Part shown: positions 15,298 to 25,402 of the stretch, in pieces
How the letters are laid out: the number at the start of each line of letters is the position of its first letter
How positions within the stretch are numbered: the first letter of the stretch is position 1
Assembly (NCBI GenBank): GCA_937871285.1
Contig: CALMQS010000015.1
Location: forward strand, 1 to 64,000
Direction: 5' to 3'
Length of the DNA: 64,000 nt
Source: an uncultured Sphingobacteriales bacterium
GTDB lineage: Bacteria > Bacteroidota > Bacteroidia > Chitinophagales > Chitinophagaceae
The notes under the pieces: model-generated
Told to the model about the DNA's origin: nothing
Databases searched by the model: none
What the model saw: only the letters and a program-made list of their open reading frames with translations
Made by a program: the position numbers and the translations under genes

Positions 15298-17520
15298 ATG
15301 GAAATAACAGTTGAAACAGCCGAAAAATTAGGACTTCGCCCGGAAGAATTTGAGATGATCAAAAAGATACTGGGGCGCACTCCCAACTTCACCGAATTAA
15401 GCGCTTACTCCGTGATGTGGAGCGAGCACTGCAGCTATAAAAATTCAATTAAATGGCTGAAAACCCTGCCACGCGAGGGCGCTAAGCTGCTGGTAAAAGC
15501 CGGCGAGGAAAATGCCGGTTTGGCAGATATCGGCGATGGCTGGGGCGTGGTGTTTAAAATTGAAAGTCATAACCACCCGTCGGCTATTGAACCTTTCCAG
15601 GGCGCGGCTACCGGCGTTGGGGGTATCCACCGCGACATTTTTACCATGGGCGCAAGGCCTATCGCGGCGCTCAATTCACTCCGCTTTGGCAATATTGAGG
15701 AAGAAAAAACGCAGCACTTATTAAATGGCGTAGTGCACGGCATTGGCCATTATGGCAATTGTTTTGGTGTGCCTACCGTGGGCGGCGAAATATATTTTGA
15801 AGATTGCTATCATACCAACCCGCTGGTAAACGCGATGAGTGTGGGCGTGGTAAGGGCCGGACAAACCGTAAGCGCCACAGCCGAAGGAGAAGGCAATCCT
15901 GTATTTATTGTAGGTTCGGCAACGGGGAAAGACGGCATGGGCGGAGCAGCTTTCGCTTCGGCCGATATTACAGAAAGCAGCGTGGAAGACCTCCCCGCCG
16001 TGCAGGTGGGTGATCCTTTCCAGGAAAAAAAACTGTTAGAAGCCTGCCTGGAGCTTATTCCAACCGGCGCCTTAGTGGGTATGCAGGATATGGGCGCGGC
16101 GGGCATCATTTGTTCTACCGCCGAAACCAGCGCCAAAGGCGGCGTGGGTATGCGCATTAACCTGGATAATGTGCCTACGCGTCAGCATGGCATGAAAGCC
16201 TGGGAACTGCTGCTGAGCGAAAGCCAGGAGCGGATGCTGCTGATCGTTACAAAAGGAAGAGAAGAAGAGGTGCTGTCGATTTTTGATAAATGGGATCTGC
16301 CCTGTTCGCAGATCGGAGAAGTAACTACCGATGGTATGCTCCGTTTTTATATGCATGACCACCTGGAAGCTGAACTGCCTGCCGAAAGCCTGGTGCTGGG
16401 CGGCGGCGCCCCGGTATATGAAAGGGAGTACCGCGAGCCGGCTTATTTTAGCAAGGTAAAAGCTTTTGATGCTGCTGCCATACCGGTTCCTGCCGATTTG
16501 AAAGCCGTGGCGGAAAAAATAATCACCATTCCCAATATCGCTTCCAAGCGCTGGATATATACACAGTACGACAGCATGGTGGGCACGGGCAATACCTCTA
16601 CCAACGCGCCCAGCGATGCGCCGGTAGTGAAAGTAAAAGGAACCACCAAAGGCCTGGCGGTTACAACAGACTGCAACAGCCGCTATGTTTTTGCCGATCC
16701 GTTTGTGGGTTGTATGATAGCGGTAAGCGAAGCGGCACGAAATATTGTATGCAGCGGCGGTACCCCCTTAGGCGTTACCAACTGCCTTAACTTCGGTAAT
16801 CCTTACGATCCCGAAGTGTATTACCAGTTTGTATATGCTGTTAAAGGTATGAGCGAAGCCTGCAAAAAATTTGATACGCCGGTAACCGGCGGTAACGTAA
16901 GCTTTTACAATCAAAGCCCGGAAGGCGCAGTATATCCCACGCCCACCATTGGCATGGTGGGATTGCTGGATGACATCGGCGATAAAATGACGCTCGACTT
17001 TAAGCAACCCGGTGATTTGATTTACTTAGTAGGACAAAGCCGCAACGACATCAATTCTTCCGAATATATACATAAGCTGCATGGCGTGGAATATTCACCT
17101 GCACCACATTTCGATTTGGAAGAAGAATATCGCTTACAACAGGCCGTTAGCGGCTTAATAAAAGACAGCTTAATCCTGTCGGCACACGACATCAGTGAAG
17201 GCGGACTTTTTGTAACGCTTTGCGAAAGCGGGTTTAACCGCGAACTGGGCTATGATGTTCAAACCAATAACGGGTTCAGACCAGACGCTTTCTGGTTTGG
17301 AGAAGCGCAAAACAGGGTAGTGGTTTCCGTTAGTATAGCGCAGGTCCCTTCGCTGGAAGCAAAACTAAAAGCCACTGGTATTCCATTTGAAAAACTGGGT
17401 GTAGTTACGCAAAGTGATATCGTGATAGATGGGAAGAGCTGGGGTGAAATATCATTATGGAAGGAAAAATACGATACAGCTATTGAAAAGTATATGCAAT
17501 ATGAAGACCAGGCGGTTTAA
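15298..17520 (+). CDS. purL: Phosphoribosylformylglycinamidine synthase subunit PurL
   Basis: 740 residues, the normal length of the small-type PurL. It is the ATP-dependent synthetase subunit that converts FGAR to FGAM in step four of purine synthesis, working with PurQ and PurS encoded elsewhere. Seen: [14 protein letters not shown] (about residues 37-50, catalytic His), [22 protein letters not shown] (about 90-111), the metal/ATP-binding [12 protein letters not shown] (about 210), and a second AIRS-like half with [14 protein letters not shown] and AHDISEGGL (about 624). The stop region overlaps the next gene's start by 20 bases, suggesting co-transcription with the TPR lipoprotein. Confidence 0.97.
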   Translation: MEITVETAEKLGLRPEEFEMIKKILGRTPNFTELSAYSVMWSEHCSYKNSIKWLKTLPREGAKLLVKAGEENAGLADIGDGWGVVFKIESHNHPSAIEPFQGAATGVGGIHRDIFTMGARPIAALNSLRFGNIEEEKTQHLLNGVVHGIGHYGNCFGVPTVGGEIYFEDCYHTNPLVNAMSVGVVRAGQTVSATAEGEGNPVFIVGSATGKDGMGGAAFASADITESSVEDLPAVQVGDPFQEKKLLEACLELIPTGALVGMQDMGAAGIICSTAETSAKGGVGMRINLDNVPTRQHGMKAWELLLSESQERMLLIVTKGREEEVLSIFDKWDLPCSQIGEVTTDGMLRFYMHDHLEAELPAESLVLGGGAPVYEREYREPAYFSKVKAFDAAAIPVPADLKAVAEKIITIPNIASKRWIYTQYDSMVGTGNTSTNAPSDAPVVKVKGTTKGLAVTTDCNSRYVFADPFVGCMIAVSEAARNIVCSGGTPLGVTNCLNFGNPYDPEVYYQFVYAVKGMSEACKKFDTPVTGGNVSFYNQSPEGAVYPTPTIGMVGLLDDIGDKMTLDFKQPGDLIYLVGQSRNDINSSEYIHKLHGVEYSPAPHFDLEEEYRLQQAVSGLIKDSLILSAHDISEGGLFVTLCESGFNRELGYDVQTNNGFRPDAFWFGEAQNRVVVSVSIAQVPSLEAKLKATGIPFEKLGVVTQSDIVIDGKSWGEISLWKEKYDTAIEKYMQYEDQAV

Positions 17521-18310
17521 TATACCTGTTGTAGTGCTGATAGCTGTATGCTCTGCATGCAATACTTCTCCTGGAAATAACAATAGTGCTAAGGAGGAAA
17601 CCCCATCGGTAACCATAGCGAAACTGCAGCAGGCAGTAAGTGTAAAGCCCGACTCTGCCGGGCTCCGGTATCTTTTAATGGATGAGCTGTTGAAAGACAA
17701 CCGGTTTAAAGAAGCGCTTACGCAAAATGATACCCTGCTGGGTATTGACAGTTCAAATGCCGGGCTGTGGTACAGGCGGGGAGCCATTTTTTTGCAAGGC
17801 GGGGATACGGTTAACGCCATTGCTGCATTGGAAAAGTCTGTGGAAAGAGCGCCTATGTTCGCGGAGCCTTTATTGCAATTGTCGGCAATATATGCCAACC
17901 AGCTTAAGCCGGAAGCGCTTACCATTGCCAACAGGATCATTAGCCTGGCGGAAGAGCCCCGTGTGGCTTCGCAGGCAAGGTTCATTAAAGGACTCTATTA
18001 TTCTAATATCAATGACAAGGTAAAAGCCCTTGAAGCATTTGATGAATGCATTAAAAATGATTACACTTTTTTAGAGGCTTATATTGAGAAGGGCCTGCTG
18101 CTGTACGACCAGCAGCGCTATGCCGAAGCATTACAGGTATTTGAGCGCGCCATACAGGTGAGCAATACTTTTGCAGAAGCCTATTACCAGTGTGGCAGGT
18201 GCCAGGAAGCGCTGGGCAATAAAGCCGAAGCAACACTGTACTATCAAAAAACACTGGGGCTGGATAAGGATTTTGCAGCCGCAAAAGAGGCGTTGGAAAG
18301 AATGGAGTAA
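17501..18310 (+). CDS. TPR-repeat lipoprotein
   Basis: 269 residues from the ATG at 17501, which overlaps the end of purL by 20 bases. Earlier in-frame codons would lack a signal peptide. The hydrophobic start ends in the lipobox VCSAC (about residue 21), followed by an NTSPGNNN linker. Five or so tetratricopeptide repeats follow, for example [40 protein letters not shown] and [19 protein letters not shown]. It probably scaffolds protein interactions in the periplasm. The link with purL seems positional only. Confidence 0.85.
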   Translation: MKTRRFNIPVVVLIAVCSACNTSPGNNNSAKEETPSVTIAKLQQAVSVKPDSAGLRYLLMDELLKDNRFKEALTQNDTLLGIDSSNAGLWYRRGAIFLQGGDTVNAIAALEKSVERAPMFAEPLLQLSAIYANQLKPEALTIANRIISLAEEPRVASQARFIKGLYYSNINDKVKALEAFDECIKNDYTFLEAYIEKGLLLYDQQRYAEALQVFERAIQVSNTFAEAYYQCGRCQEALGNKAEATLYYQKTLGLDKDFAAAKEALERME

Positions 18311-18909
18311 AATTCAAATGCAAAATTCGAAGCAGGAATCTCGAAATTCGGAGTAAAAGCATCAAGAAACCAAATCACAAAGAACCAAATAAAATTCAAA
18401 TCACAAATTTCAAATTCCTTTGCGTCTTTGCATGCGTTGCGCACTTGGCGTGAAATGTTCCGAAGCGGGAAATCCGAAGCCGGAATTTCGAAATTCGGAG
18501 TAAAAGCATCAAGAAACCAAATCACAAGACCCAAATAAAATTCAAATCACAAATTTCAAATTCCTTTGCGTCTTTGCATGTATTGCCCACTTGGCGTGAA
18601 ATGTTCCGAAGCGGGAAATCCGAAGCCGGAATTTCGAAATTCGGAGTAAAAGCATCAAGAAACCAAATCACAAGAACCCAATAAAATACAGATGGTTCGT
18701 GCCTCAGCATGATAGGAAAAAGTCAAATCCGAAGACAGAAATCCGAAATCCGAAGACAAATGCAACCATAAACTATAAATGATAAACTGTAAACTGCAAA
18801 ATCTGAAATCCAAAATTCGAAGGCGGCTTTCGGCTTAATCATGCTAACGATGAGCCGATAATTCTTTATCTCACTTCTCACCACTTACTATTCACCTTTC
18901 ATTCCTCCC
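18311..18909. other. Gap dominated by word-like repeats
   Basis: It holds the 147-bp tandem repeat (18329-18690), then segments of the types AAATCCGAAG, AACTATAAATGATAAACTG and CTCACTTCTCACCACTTACTATTCACC. The same short words recur in gaps at 26437, 33014, 36500, 36845, 38440 and 44880. No gene or terminator is apparent. Confidence 0.6.
18329..18690. repeat. Tandem repeat, 146-147 bp unit, about 2.5 copies
   Basis: Units start at 18329, 18476 and 18622 (third partial), each opening GAAGC.GGAAT.TCGAAATTCGG and then GAGTAAAAGCATCAAGAAACC. Copies two and three are almost identical; copy one differs at several positions. Inside each unit are degenerate sub-words (AAATTC, CAAATCACAAATTTCAAATTCC). 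The unit also contains CCTTTGCGTCTTTGCAT..TTGGCGTGAAATG, related to the CTTCGTGTCTTCGTGGC family. Confidence 0.85.
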
Positions 18910-20049
18910 TCACCTCCTCACCTTAAACTGCTCAATACTGCTTTTCATCCAGCTTGTAAAATCGCCTGCTTCAATGTGCCTGCGGGCCTCCGTAACTACA
19001 TGAAGATAAAAAGCGAGATTGTGTATGCTGGCAATGGTAAGTCCGAGTATTTCCTTCGATTTTATAAGATGCCGCAGGTAGGCCTTGCTATAATAATTAC
19101 TGGTTTCGCAGGCAATACCGTCATCAATTGGGGAATAATCCTTCTCCCATTTTTTATTATCAATATTAATGATGCCTTTTGATGTAAACAGCATGGCATT
19201 GCGTCCGTTGCGGGTAGGCATAACACAATCGAACATGTCTACCCCCAGGGCAATGCATTCCAGTATATTCCACGGAGTGCCCACGCCCATCAGGTAACGG
19301 GGTTTGTCGGCAGGCAGGTTAGCGCAGCATAAGCCGCATAAATCGTACATCATATTTTCGGGCTCCCCAACACTTAAACCGCCAATAGCGTTACCCGCCG
19401 CATTTTTGGAGCTGATGTAACTGCACGATGCTTTTCTAAGATCAGTATAGGTTCCGCCCTGCACAATCGGGAAGAGATTTTGGGAATATCCATATTTCCC
19501 CGTTGTTTTTTCTACCTGCTGAAAGCATCTGTTCAGCCACCGATGGGTAAGCTCCATAGATTGCTGTGCATAAGCATATTCGCTGGGGTAAGGCGGACAT
19601 TCATCAAAAGCCATCATAATATCGGCGCCAATGCTCCGCTGTATATCCATTACCTTTTCGGGTGTAAATAAATGCTTACTACCATCAATATGACTTTGAA
19701 ACATTACACCTTCTTCATTTATTTTGCGTGTGCCTGCCAGTGAAAAAACCTGGTACCCGCCACTGTCAGTTAAAAGTGGTTGCTGCCAGTTCATAAACCG
19801 GTGCAATCCCCCTGCTTCTTCCAGCACTTCTATGCCCGGCCGCAGGTACAAATGATAGGTATTACCCAGGATGATCTTTGCCTTTACTTCCGTATTCAAC
19901 TGGCTTTGGGTAAGCGCCTTTACGCTTCCCCCGGTGCCCACGGGCATAAACATGGGCGTGGGTATGCTGCCATGGCCGGTAATGATATTACCTGTTCTTG
20001 CCGCCGATAACGCATCCTTCTGCTGTAATTCAAATTTTAATGCAGCCAT
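18910..20049 (-). CDS. tgt: Queuine/preQ1 tRNA-ribosyltransferase
   Basis: 379 residues. The enzyme exchanges guanine 34 for preQ1 in GUN-anticodon tRNAs. Catalytic parts are present: TDSGGYQVFSL (Asp, about residue 93), FDECPPYP (about 148), GGLSVGEP (about 224), MGVGTP, and the nucleophile region DMFDCVMPTRNGRNA (about 270-284). The C-terminal zinc site is unusual. Where canonical Tgt has CxCxxC, this protein has IACETS, so only one Cys remains, although the downstream HNLAFYL His is kept. It is divergent from the glycosyltransferase gene at 20124. Confidence 0.95.
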   Translation of the reverse strand: MAALKFELQQKDALSAARTGNIITGHGSIPTPMFMPVGTGGSVKALTQSQLNTEVKAKIILGNTYHLYLRPGIEVLEEAGGLHRFMNWQQPLLTDSGGYQVFSLAGTRKINEEGVMFQSHIDGSKHLFTPEKVMDIQRSIGADIMMAFDECPPYPSEYAYAQQSMELTHRWLNRCFQQVEKTTGKYGYSQNLFPIVQGGTYTDLRKASCSYISSKNAAGNAIGGLSVGEPENMMYDLCGLCCANLPADKPRYLMGVGTPWNILECIALGVDMFDCVMPTRNGRNAMLFTSKGIINIDNKKWEKDYSPIDDGIACETSNYYSKAYLRHLIKSKEILGLTIASIHNLAFYLHVVTEARRHIEAGDFTSWMKSSIEQFKVRR

Positions 20050-20123
20050 AATTTTTTCAACATATTTTCACATTACAATAAATCCGCAATAACAAATCCT
20101 TCTATATTCTTACCTTCGCCGCC

Positions 20124-21248
20124 ATGATGGAAAGACCTGATTGGCCTATTATCGTTTTTGGAGCATTTTGCTGCATTACTTTCATCCAGATCATTTATTA
20201 TCTTTATTTTTTCAGAAGGCTGGCTTTCCGCCGCAGCGATTCCTCCATATCATATCATCAGCCACCTGTTTCCGTTATCGTTTGCGCCCGCGACGAAGCC
20301 GCAAATTTAGCTAAAAATCTTCCCGGTTTGCTGGTGCAGGAATTTGCCGGCATACATGAGCTCCTTTTAGTTAACGATAACTCGTTAGATGAGTCTAAAT
20401 ACCTGCTGGAGGCTTTACAGAAAGATTTCCCCCAGTTGCATATTATTGAGCTGAAACAGGAGGCCCAGTTTATTCCCGGTAAAAAGTTCCCGCTATCCAT
20501 AGGTATTAAAACGGCAAAGCATGATGTGGTGCTGCTCACCGATGCCGACTGCGTTCCTGCAAGTGAGTTCTGGATGCATAAAATGATCTCCCCGTTTGAG
20601 CAGGAAACCGAAATTGTATTAGGCTACGGCGCCTATTATAAACGGAAGGGGCTCCTCAATAAGATCATCCGGTTTGAAACTTTCCATACAGGCGTGCAGT
20701 ATCTTTCCTACGCACTGGCAGGACTACCCTATATGGGAACCGGAAGGAATCTTGCCTATAAAAAAGATGTATTTTTTCGCAATAAAGGCTTTTCAGCGCA
20801 TAACCATTTACCCGGTGGCGATGATGATTTGTTCATCAATGCTACAGCCAATGGCCGGAATACAAAAGTGGTGACAGACAAAGCAGCCTTTACGCTTTCG
20901 GAGCCTAAAAGATCATGGAAAGACTGGCGGAAACAAAAGCAAAGACATTTTACTACTGCCCGGCTATATAAAGCCAAACACCGGTTCCTGCTTGGCTTAT
21001 ACGCACTCACACATTTTTTATTTTACCCGGCATTTGTAGCCGCTCTCATCCTTTTTCGCTGGGAACTGGCTGCAGGTGTATTTTTACTGCGCTTTATCAT
21101 ACAGGGCATCATTTGGTATAATGCCATGGAAAAATTAGATGAAAAGGATCTCTGGAAGTGGTTCTGGGCCTTTGATATCTTTATGTTTTTTTATTACCTC
21201 ATTTTTACACCTGCGTTATGGAAGAAGCCACGGGTAAACTGGAAGTGA
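20124..21248 (+). CDS. Family 2 glycosyltransferase, membrane-bound
   Basis: 374 residues. A transmembrane helix at about 8-29 precedes a GT-A domain with VSVIVCARDEAANLAKNLPGLL (about 52-73), the DxD-type motif LLTDADCVP (about 140) and GGDDDLFINA (about 233, the acceptor-binding ED motif region). KRSWKDWRKQKQRH (about 263, a QxxRW-like position) follows, and then two C-terminal helices (about 290-365). This is the layout of processive or lipid-linked sugar transferases that build cell-surface polysaccharide or glycolipid. Its end overlaps rsmG by 31 bases, so the two are probably co-transcribed. The donor and acceptor sugars are unknown. Confidence 0.85.
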   Translation: MMERPDWPIIVFGAFCCITFIQIIYYLYFFRRLAFRRSDSSISYHQPPVSVIVCARDEAANLAKNLPGLLVQEFAGIHELLLVNDNSLDESKYLLEALQKDFPQLHIIELKQEAQFIPGKKFPLSIGIKTAKHDVVLLTDADCVPASEFWMHKMISPFEQETEIVLGYGAYYKRKGLLNKIIRFETFHTGVQYLSYALAGLPYMGTGRNLAYKKDVFFRNKGFSAHNHLPGGDDDLFINATANGRNTKVVTDKAAFTLSEPKRSWKDWRKQKQRHFTTARLYKAKHRFLLGLYALTHFLFYPAFVAALILFRWELAAGVFLLRFIIQGIIWYNAMEKLDEKDLWKWFWAFDIFMFFYYLIFTPALWKKPRVNWK

Positions 21249-21886
21249 TCACCCGGTATTTCACCAACTTATCTAACAGGCAAATAAACCAGTTCTCCGC
21301 GCTTGGCCCGGTATATACAGCATGGAATGAGAAGATCAATGTTATTTCCCGCAGGGATATTGATTCGCTTTACGAAAAGCATGTATTGCATTCGCTTGCC
21401 ATTGCAGCCGTTTTTAAATTTGCCGGAGGCATTGAAGTAATTGATATTGGAACGGGAGGAGGCTTCCCGGGTATACCTCTTGCTATATTTTTTCCAGACG
21501 TCCGTTTTCACTTGGTAGATTCCATTGGCAAAAAAATAAAAGTAGTGAACGGGGTGGCAGATGCATTACAATTAAAAAACGTATCTACACAGCATATACG
21601 TGCGGAAGAGATCAGGAACAGGCAATTTGATTTTGCGGTGAGCCGTGCTGTTGCCCCGTTAAAAAGCCTCTGGCAATGGAGCGAACCGCTGTTAAATAAT
21701 AAAAGGAAAATGGAAGCCTTTAAAAACGGGCTGATCTGTATGAAAGGCGGTGATCTTACACAGGAAATACAGGAAAGTAAGCTTAACCCTGCAATGTGGG
21801 AAATATCCGCCTTGTTCAAAGAACCATTTTTTGCGGAGAAATACCTGCTTTATATTCCGGCCTGCAGTGTACCGAATGTGAAATAA
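21218..21886 (+). CDS. rsmG: 16S rRNA (guanine-527-N7)-methyltransferase RsmG
   Basis: 222 residues, normal for RsmG (GidB). The SAM-binding motif is IDIGTGGGFPGIPLAI (about residues 74-89), followed by FHLVDSIGKKIKV (acidic residue contacting SAM ribose) and the rRNA-contacting VSRAVAPL (about 137-144). It methylates N7 of G527 in the 530 loop of 16S rRNA; loss gives low-level streptomycin resistance in other bacteria. It overlaps the glycosyltransferase gene by 31 bases, suggesting translational coupling. Confidence 0.95.
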   Translation: MEEATGKLEVITRYFTNLSNRQINQFSALGPVYTAWNEKINVISRRDIDSLYEKHVLHSLAIAAVFKFAGGIEVIDIGTGGGFPGIPLAIFFPDVRFHLVDSIGKKIKVVNGVADALQLKNVSTQHIRAEEIRNRQFDFAVSRAVAPLKSLWQWSEPLLNNKRKMEAFKNGLICMKGGDLTQEIQESKLNPAMWEISALFKEPFFAEKYLLYIPACSVPNVK

Positions 21887-21932
21887 ATCATTTAAATTAC
21901 AACACAGCTAATTTATTATTAAATTAATCCGC

Positions 21933-23840
21933 TTGTTGCTAAAAAGGTTTGCTATAACCGTTGCCTCCCTTTTGTGCTGGAGCTTTATCATAGCACAAAC
22001 TGCTGATTTTATTGATATAGGAAAGATCACGGAATATGATACGGTGTTAAAGCGGCTGTCTTATTTTACTGATTACAGCAAAAAATTAACCATTGAGGAC
22101 GTTGCGCAGGCAACGTTTCATTACCCGGGTGAAAAGTTCCCTTTTGATAAAACAAGGCTTGATGCCCGTTACTTTATAAAATTATCGGTTACCAACAGCA
22201 GCTTACAGGATACATTCTGGCTATACCCCGGCAGATCGCAGCGGTATATCATGTATGCGTATGACAGCAGCACCGCCACAATGCAGGCGCTGAACAATCA
22301 GTTTCATTCGTTTTCATATACGGTGTTCAATAGTGTTCCCTATGCTTTTTTTATTGTAAAGAAAGGAACATATAGAAATTTTTATATTGAAGCGGATATC
22401 GGTTTTTACAACTGGCATCTCTTTGATCCGGTAATATTGCTGCCGCAGGAACAAACAGCTTTTACTTTTGATCATTTCCTCCGCCCCAACAGGCTATATA
22501 CTTTTATTACCATAGCGCTGCTCGGTATTATGTTCAGCATGCTGGTGTACACCTTCACCATTTTTTTGCAAACCCTTAAAAATGAATACCTGTATTATGC
22601 GCTGGCGATGCTCGTTTTTATAGTTTACTTTTTGCTCCGGTTGCTCAACCTGTTTATGTTCAGTGAGCTGTATTATTTCTTTTATGATCTGAGATACCAG
22701 ATGCTGCAACTCATGGGTAACATTTTTGTGATTGCTTTCATATCGTCTTTCTTTACATTAAAGAAAACTTTTCCTGATCTCTATAAACACTTTAATATCC
22801 TTATATTCATTCAGCTCATCTTTTTAGCCATCAATCTGCCCCTTACCTATACTAACCGGTATAACCATATCGGAAATATTGCCTTTGATATCGTAAGAGT
22901 GATCGCGCTGCTCTATTCAGCCGGCCTTATTGCATTATTGGTAATCCGCAAAAGAAACAAAGAGGTAAGGTACCTGGGGATAGGTTCATTTGTTGCTATC
23001 CTGCTGTCTGGTATAGCCCTCTACACCGACAATTGGGGCGAATATGAACATTACTTCTTCGGCCATGCGGGCATTGCTGTTTTAATTTTCACACTGGGCA
23101 TATTGTTCCAAATGATTTTCTTTATGCAACTGCTGTCTTACAGGGAAAGAATGCAGCAGGCGCAGCATATCAGGGCGGTAGAAAAGCTACAGCTCGAGAA
23201 CGACAGGAAAGAGCTTGAAAAATACAAGGCGGTCATTGATGCCAGGGATAAAGAAAGAAACCGCATATCGCAGGAAATTCATGATGATATAGGATCAGGA
23301 CTTACTTCCATACGCTTGCTGAGTGAAATTGCCAAAACCAAAAACGCACACAAGGATACGGCCAGGGAGCTCGAAAAGATTTCGGGAACAGCCAATGTAT
23401 TGATTGATAAAATGAATGAGATTATATGGACATTAAATTCAAGGAACGATACACTCCCCAACCTCATTGCCTACCTGCGCCATCTGGTGGTGGAGTACTT
23501 TGAACCGCTGCCCACCCAATTGCACATCGTAACGCCTGAAAATATCAGTGAAATACCGGTGAGCGGAAAAATACGCCGCAATATCCTGCTTTCCGTAAAA
23601 GAAGCATTACACAATATTGTTAAGCATTCACAGGCAACAGAAGTGAATATCCATTTTACCACCGGAGCGTATTTTTCCATTTCCATATCAGACAACGGTA
23701 TAGGTTTCGACCCTTCACTTACCCAAAGTTATAATAACGGGCTCCAAAACATAAAAGAGCGGCTTTCAATCATAGGCGGCTCCTGCAGCATTTCAAACAA
23801 TGGCGGAACTTCTATCATATTAAAGATACCTTTGGTATAG
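21933..23840 (+). CDS. 7TMR-DISM sensor histidine kinase
   Basis: 635 residues. The start must be a TTG (21933 or 21936), because the preceding in-frame stop leaves no ATG and the signal peptide (ending near IIAQTADF) begins there. Order: periplasmic 7TMR-DISMED2-like sensor domain (about 25-180), seven transmembrane helices (about 185-400), a coiled coil (about 405-440), then a HisKA_3 dimerisation domain with the phospho-acceptor in QEIHDDIGSGLTSIR (about 447). A HATPase domain follows (SVKEALHNIVKHS, ISDNGIGFDPS, NGLQNIKERL). NarX/LiaS type. The partner is the LuxR-family regulator 64 bases downstream. The sensed ligand is unknown, though DISMED2 domains often bind carbohydrate. Confidence 0.92.
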   Translation: MLLKRFAITVASLLCWSFIIAQTADFIDIGKITEYDTVLKRLSYFTDYSKKLTIEDVAQATFHYPGEKFPFDKTRLDARYFIKLSVTNSSLQDTFWLYPGRSQRYIMYAYDSSTATMQALNNQFHSFSYTVFNSVPYAFFIVKKGTYRNFYIEADIGFYNWHLFDPVILLPQEQTAFTFDHFLRPNRLYTFITIALLGIMFSMLVYTFTIFLQTLKNEYLYYALAMLVFIVYFLLRLLNLFMFSELYYFFYDLRYQMLQLMGNIFVIAFISSFFTLKKTFPDLYKHFNILIFIQLIFLAINLPLTYTNRYNHIGNIAFDIVRVIALLYSAGLIALLVIRKRNKEVRYLGIGSFVAILLSGIALYTDNWGEYEHYFFGHAGIAVLIFTLGILFQMIFFMQLLSYRERMQQAQHIRAVEKLQLENDRKELEKYKAVIDARDKERNRISQEIHDDIGSGLTSIRLLSEIAKTKNAHKDTARELEKISGTANVLIDKMNEIIWTLNSRNDTLPNLIAYLRHLVVEYFEPLPTQLHIVTPENISEIPVSGKIRRNILLSVKEALHNIVKHSQATEVNIHFTTGAYFSISISDNGIGFDPSLTQSYNNGLQNIKERLSIIGGSCSISNNGGTSIILKIPLV

Positions 23841-23904
23841 TACCCGCTTAAGGGTACAGCTATTTCAGGAATTAAACTTTAGTTTTGCAGATCACTTATG
23901 TTAC

Positions 23905-24534
23905 ATGGATATGATCTCTGTTTGCATTGTAGAAGATAATAATGATATACGCCAGGCATTGGAGCAAATCATTATGATGGCTGAGGGATACCAGTTCAGG
24001 GGATCTTTTATCAGCGCAGAGAGCGCTATTGCCGGTATTCCCAAGCTGAAACCCAACGTAGTGTTGATGGACATCAATTTAGGCGGCATGAGCGGCATTG
24101 ATTGCGTAAGGGAGTTAAAGCCGAAACACCCCGATATATTATTCATGATGTGCACCGTGTATGAAGAGGATGAAAAGATTTTCGAGGCTCTGGCCGCCGG
24201 CGCCAACGGGTATATCCTGAAAAAAACCGCTCCCGGTAAGCTGCTCGAATCTATACGGGAGCTGGCAGAAGGCGGAGCGCCAATGAGCAGCCAGATCGCC
24301 AGAAAAGTGGTAATGGCTTTCCAGGAAAAAAATGCGGCTTCCGGTCTTTTGGATAATTTATCCAACCGGGAGCATGAAATCCTTGAGCTGCTTGCCAAAG
24401 GAATGCTGTATAAGGAAATTTCAACAAGGCTGGGCATTGCACAGGAAACCGTGCGCAAACATGTATATCATATTTATGAAAAACTGCATGTCAACAATCG
24501 CGTTGAAGCAGTAAACAAATATTTTGGACGGTAA
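23905..24534 (+). CDS. NarL/LuxR-family response regulator
   Basis: 209 residues. Receiver domain: acidic pair CIVEDNND (about 8-15), phospho-acceptor Asp in VVLMDINLGGMSG (about 56), Thr/Ser switch region MCTVYE and Lys in YILKKTAPGKLL (about 107). LuxR DNA-binding domain: LSNREHEILELLAKGMLYKEIS and ETVRKHVYHIYEKLHVNNRVEAV (about 151-203). It is cognate to the histidine kinase just upstream; both genes are on the same strand with a 64-base gap. A second ATG at 23911 is possible. The targets are not visible here. Confidence 0.93.
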   Translation: MDMISVCIVEDNNDIRQALEQIIMMAEGYQFRGSFISAESAIAGIPKLKPNVVLMDINLGGMSGIDCVRELKPKHPDILFMMCTVYEEDEKIFEALAAGANGYILKKTAPGKLLESIRELAEGGAPMSSQIARKVVMAFQEKNAASGLLDNLSNREHEILELLAKGMLYKEISTRLGIAQETVRKHVYHIYEKLHVNNRVEAVNKYFGR

Positions 24535-24570
24535 ATGCCGATCAGGTTCATACCCGTGTTAAATTGAAGA

Positions 24571-24604
24571 AACCGTTCCGGCAAACCGGAATGGTTTTTT
24601 TTCT
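24571..24604. terminator. Bidirectional rho-independent terminator
   Basis: AACCGTTCCGG / CCGGAATGGTT, an 11-bp stem with one G-T pair and a CAAA loop, followed by T8 on the plus strand. It ends the kinase-regulator operon. On the minus strand the sequence before the stem gives only a short run, so its use for the convergent methyltransferase gene is less clear. Confidence 0.85.
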
Positions 24605-24619
24605 GGTAAAAAACCTCCG

Positions 24620-25402
24620 TTACGCTTTTTCTGCAATGAAGAAAAGATCAAAGCAATCATCATCAGCCGCACGGATAGTATAGTCTTCGTAAGTAATCCC
24701 TGTAACGAGTTCCTTATTGCTGTTCAGCAGCTTCTTCCTGTTCAGCCGGTTCAGGATGTCGTATGGTATTTGAAGCAGCCTGCGGGGCAGCCGGTATTGC
24801 AAATTCAAAACATCAAAACGGGTTATTCTTTCCACGGCAGCCTTATTCCTGGCATAATAATCCATGATGGCTTCGTTTCCAAACACACCCAGCGGCTGCA
24901 CTTTTTGAAAACTGGTGAGCAATAGTTGCTCCAGTTCCTGCACGGTATATTCCCTTACATGCCAGGGATTACGGGTAAGCGACATTTTTTTATTGGGCGT
25001 GGTAACGATCAGTTTTCCGCCGCTTTTTAGCACCCGGCTTATTTCCTGCAAAAAAATGTTATCTTTTTGTATATGTTCAATTACCTGGAAAGTGATCACA
25101 AAATCGAAGCTGCCGGAAGGAATACCATGCAAAGGGGGTACATTCATTTGTATGAATGTTACATTGCTTTTGCCGGCAGGCGCTTCATCCGAAACATCGG
25201 CCTGGTATTTATCAATAGTAACAAATTCATCTGTATGCGGGGCTATAATGTTAACGCCATAGCCGCTTCCGGTACCAATTTCCAGCACCTTACCCGAAAT
25301 AAGCTTTGCCGCTTCTATATAAGCAAGCAGGGAGCGCTGGAATACATAGTTATCCGAATGGTCTTTTTGTGATACCCTTTCCGCAGTTTGTAAAATTTTC
25401 AT
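24620..25402 (-). CDS. Class I SAM-dependent methyltransferase
   Basis: 260 residues. SAM motif I is KVLEIGTGSGYGVNIIA (about residues 38-54), then the acidic residue in FVTIDKYQ, motif IV-like SFDFVITFQVIEHIQKD (about 97-113) and post-motif VLKSGGKLIVTTPN. The C-terminal ~100 residues are basic and probably bind the substrate. This is the Methyltransf_11/UbiE-like class used in small-molecule or glycolipid methylation; the substrate is unknown. It converges with the response regulator, sharing the terminator region. Confidence 0.85.
   Translation of the reverse strand: MKILQTAERVSQKDHSDNYVFQRSLLAYIEAAKLISGKVLEIGTGSGYGVNIIAPHTDEFVTIDKYQADVSDEAPAGKSNVTFIQMNVPPLHGIPSGSFDFVITFQVIEHIQKDNIFLQEISRVLKSGGKLIVTTPNKKMSLTRNPWHVREYTVQELEQLLLTSFQKVQPLGVFGNEAIMDYYARNKAAVERITRFDVLNLQYRLPRRLLQIPYDILNRLNRKKLLNSNKELVTGITYEDYTIRAADDDCFDLFFIAEKA

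Noticed and set aside
15804..16362. Overlapping frames inside purL
   Set aside because: Both strands show frames only because of codon bias; purL is unambiguous.
17429..17500. Earlier start for the TPR lipoprotein
   Set aside because: It would lie within purL in another frame, adding residues before the signal peptide; the ATG at 17501 gives a normal lipoprotein start.
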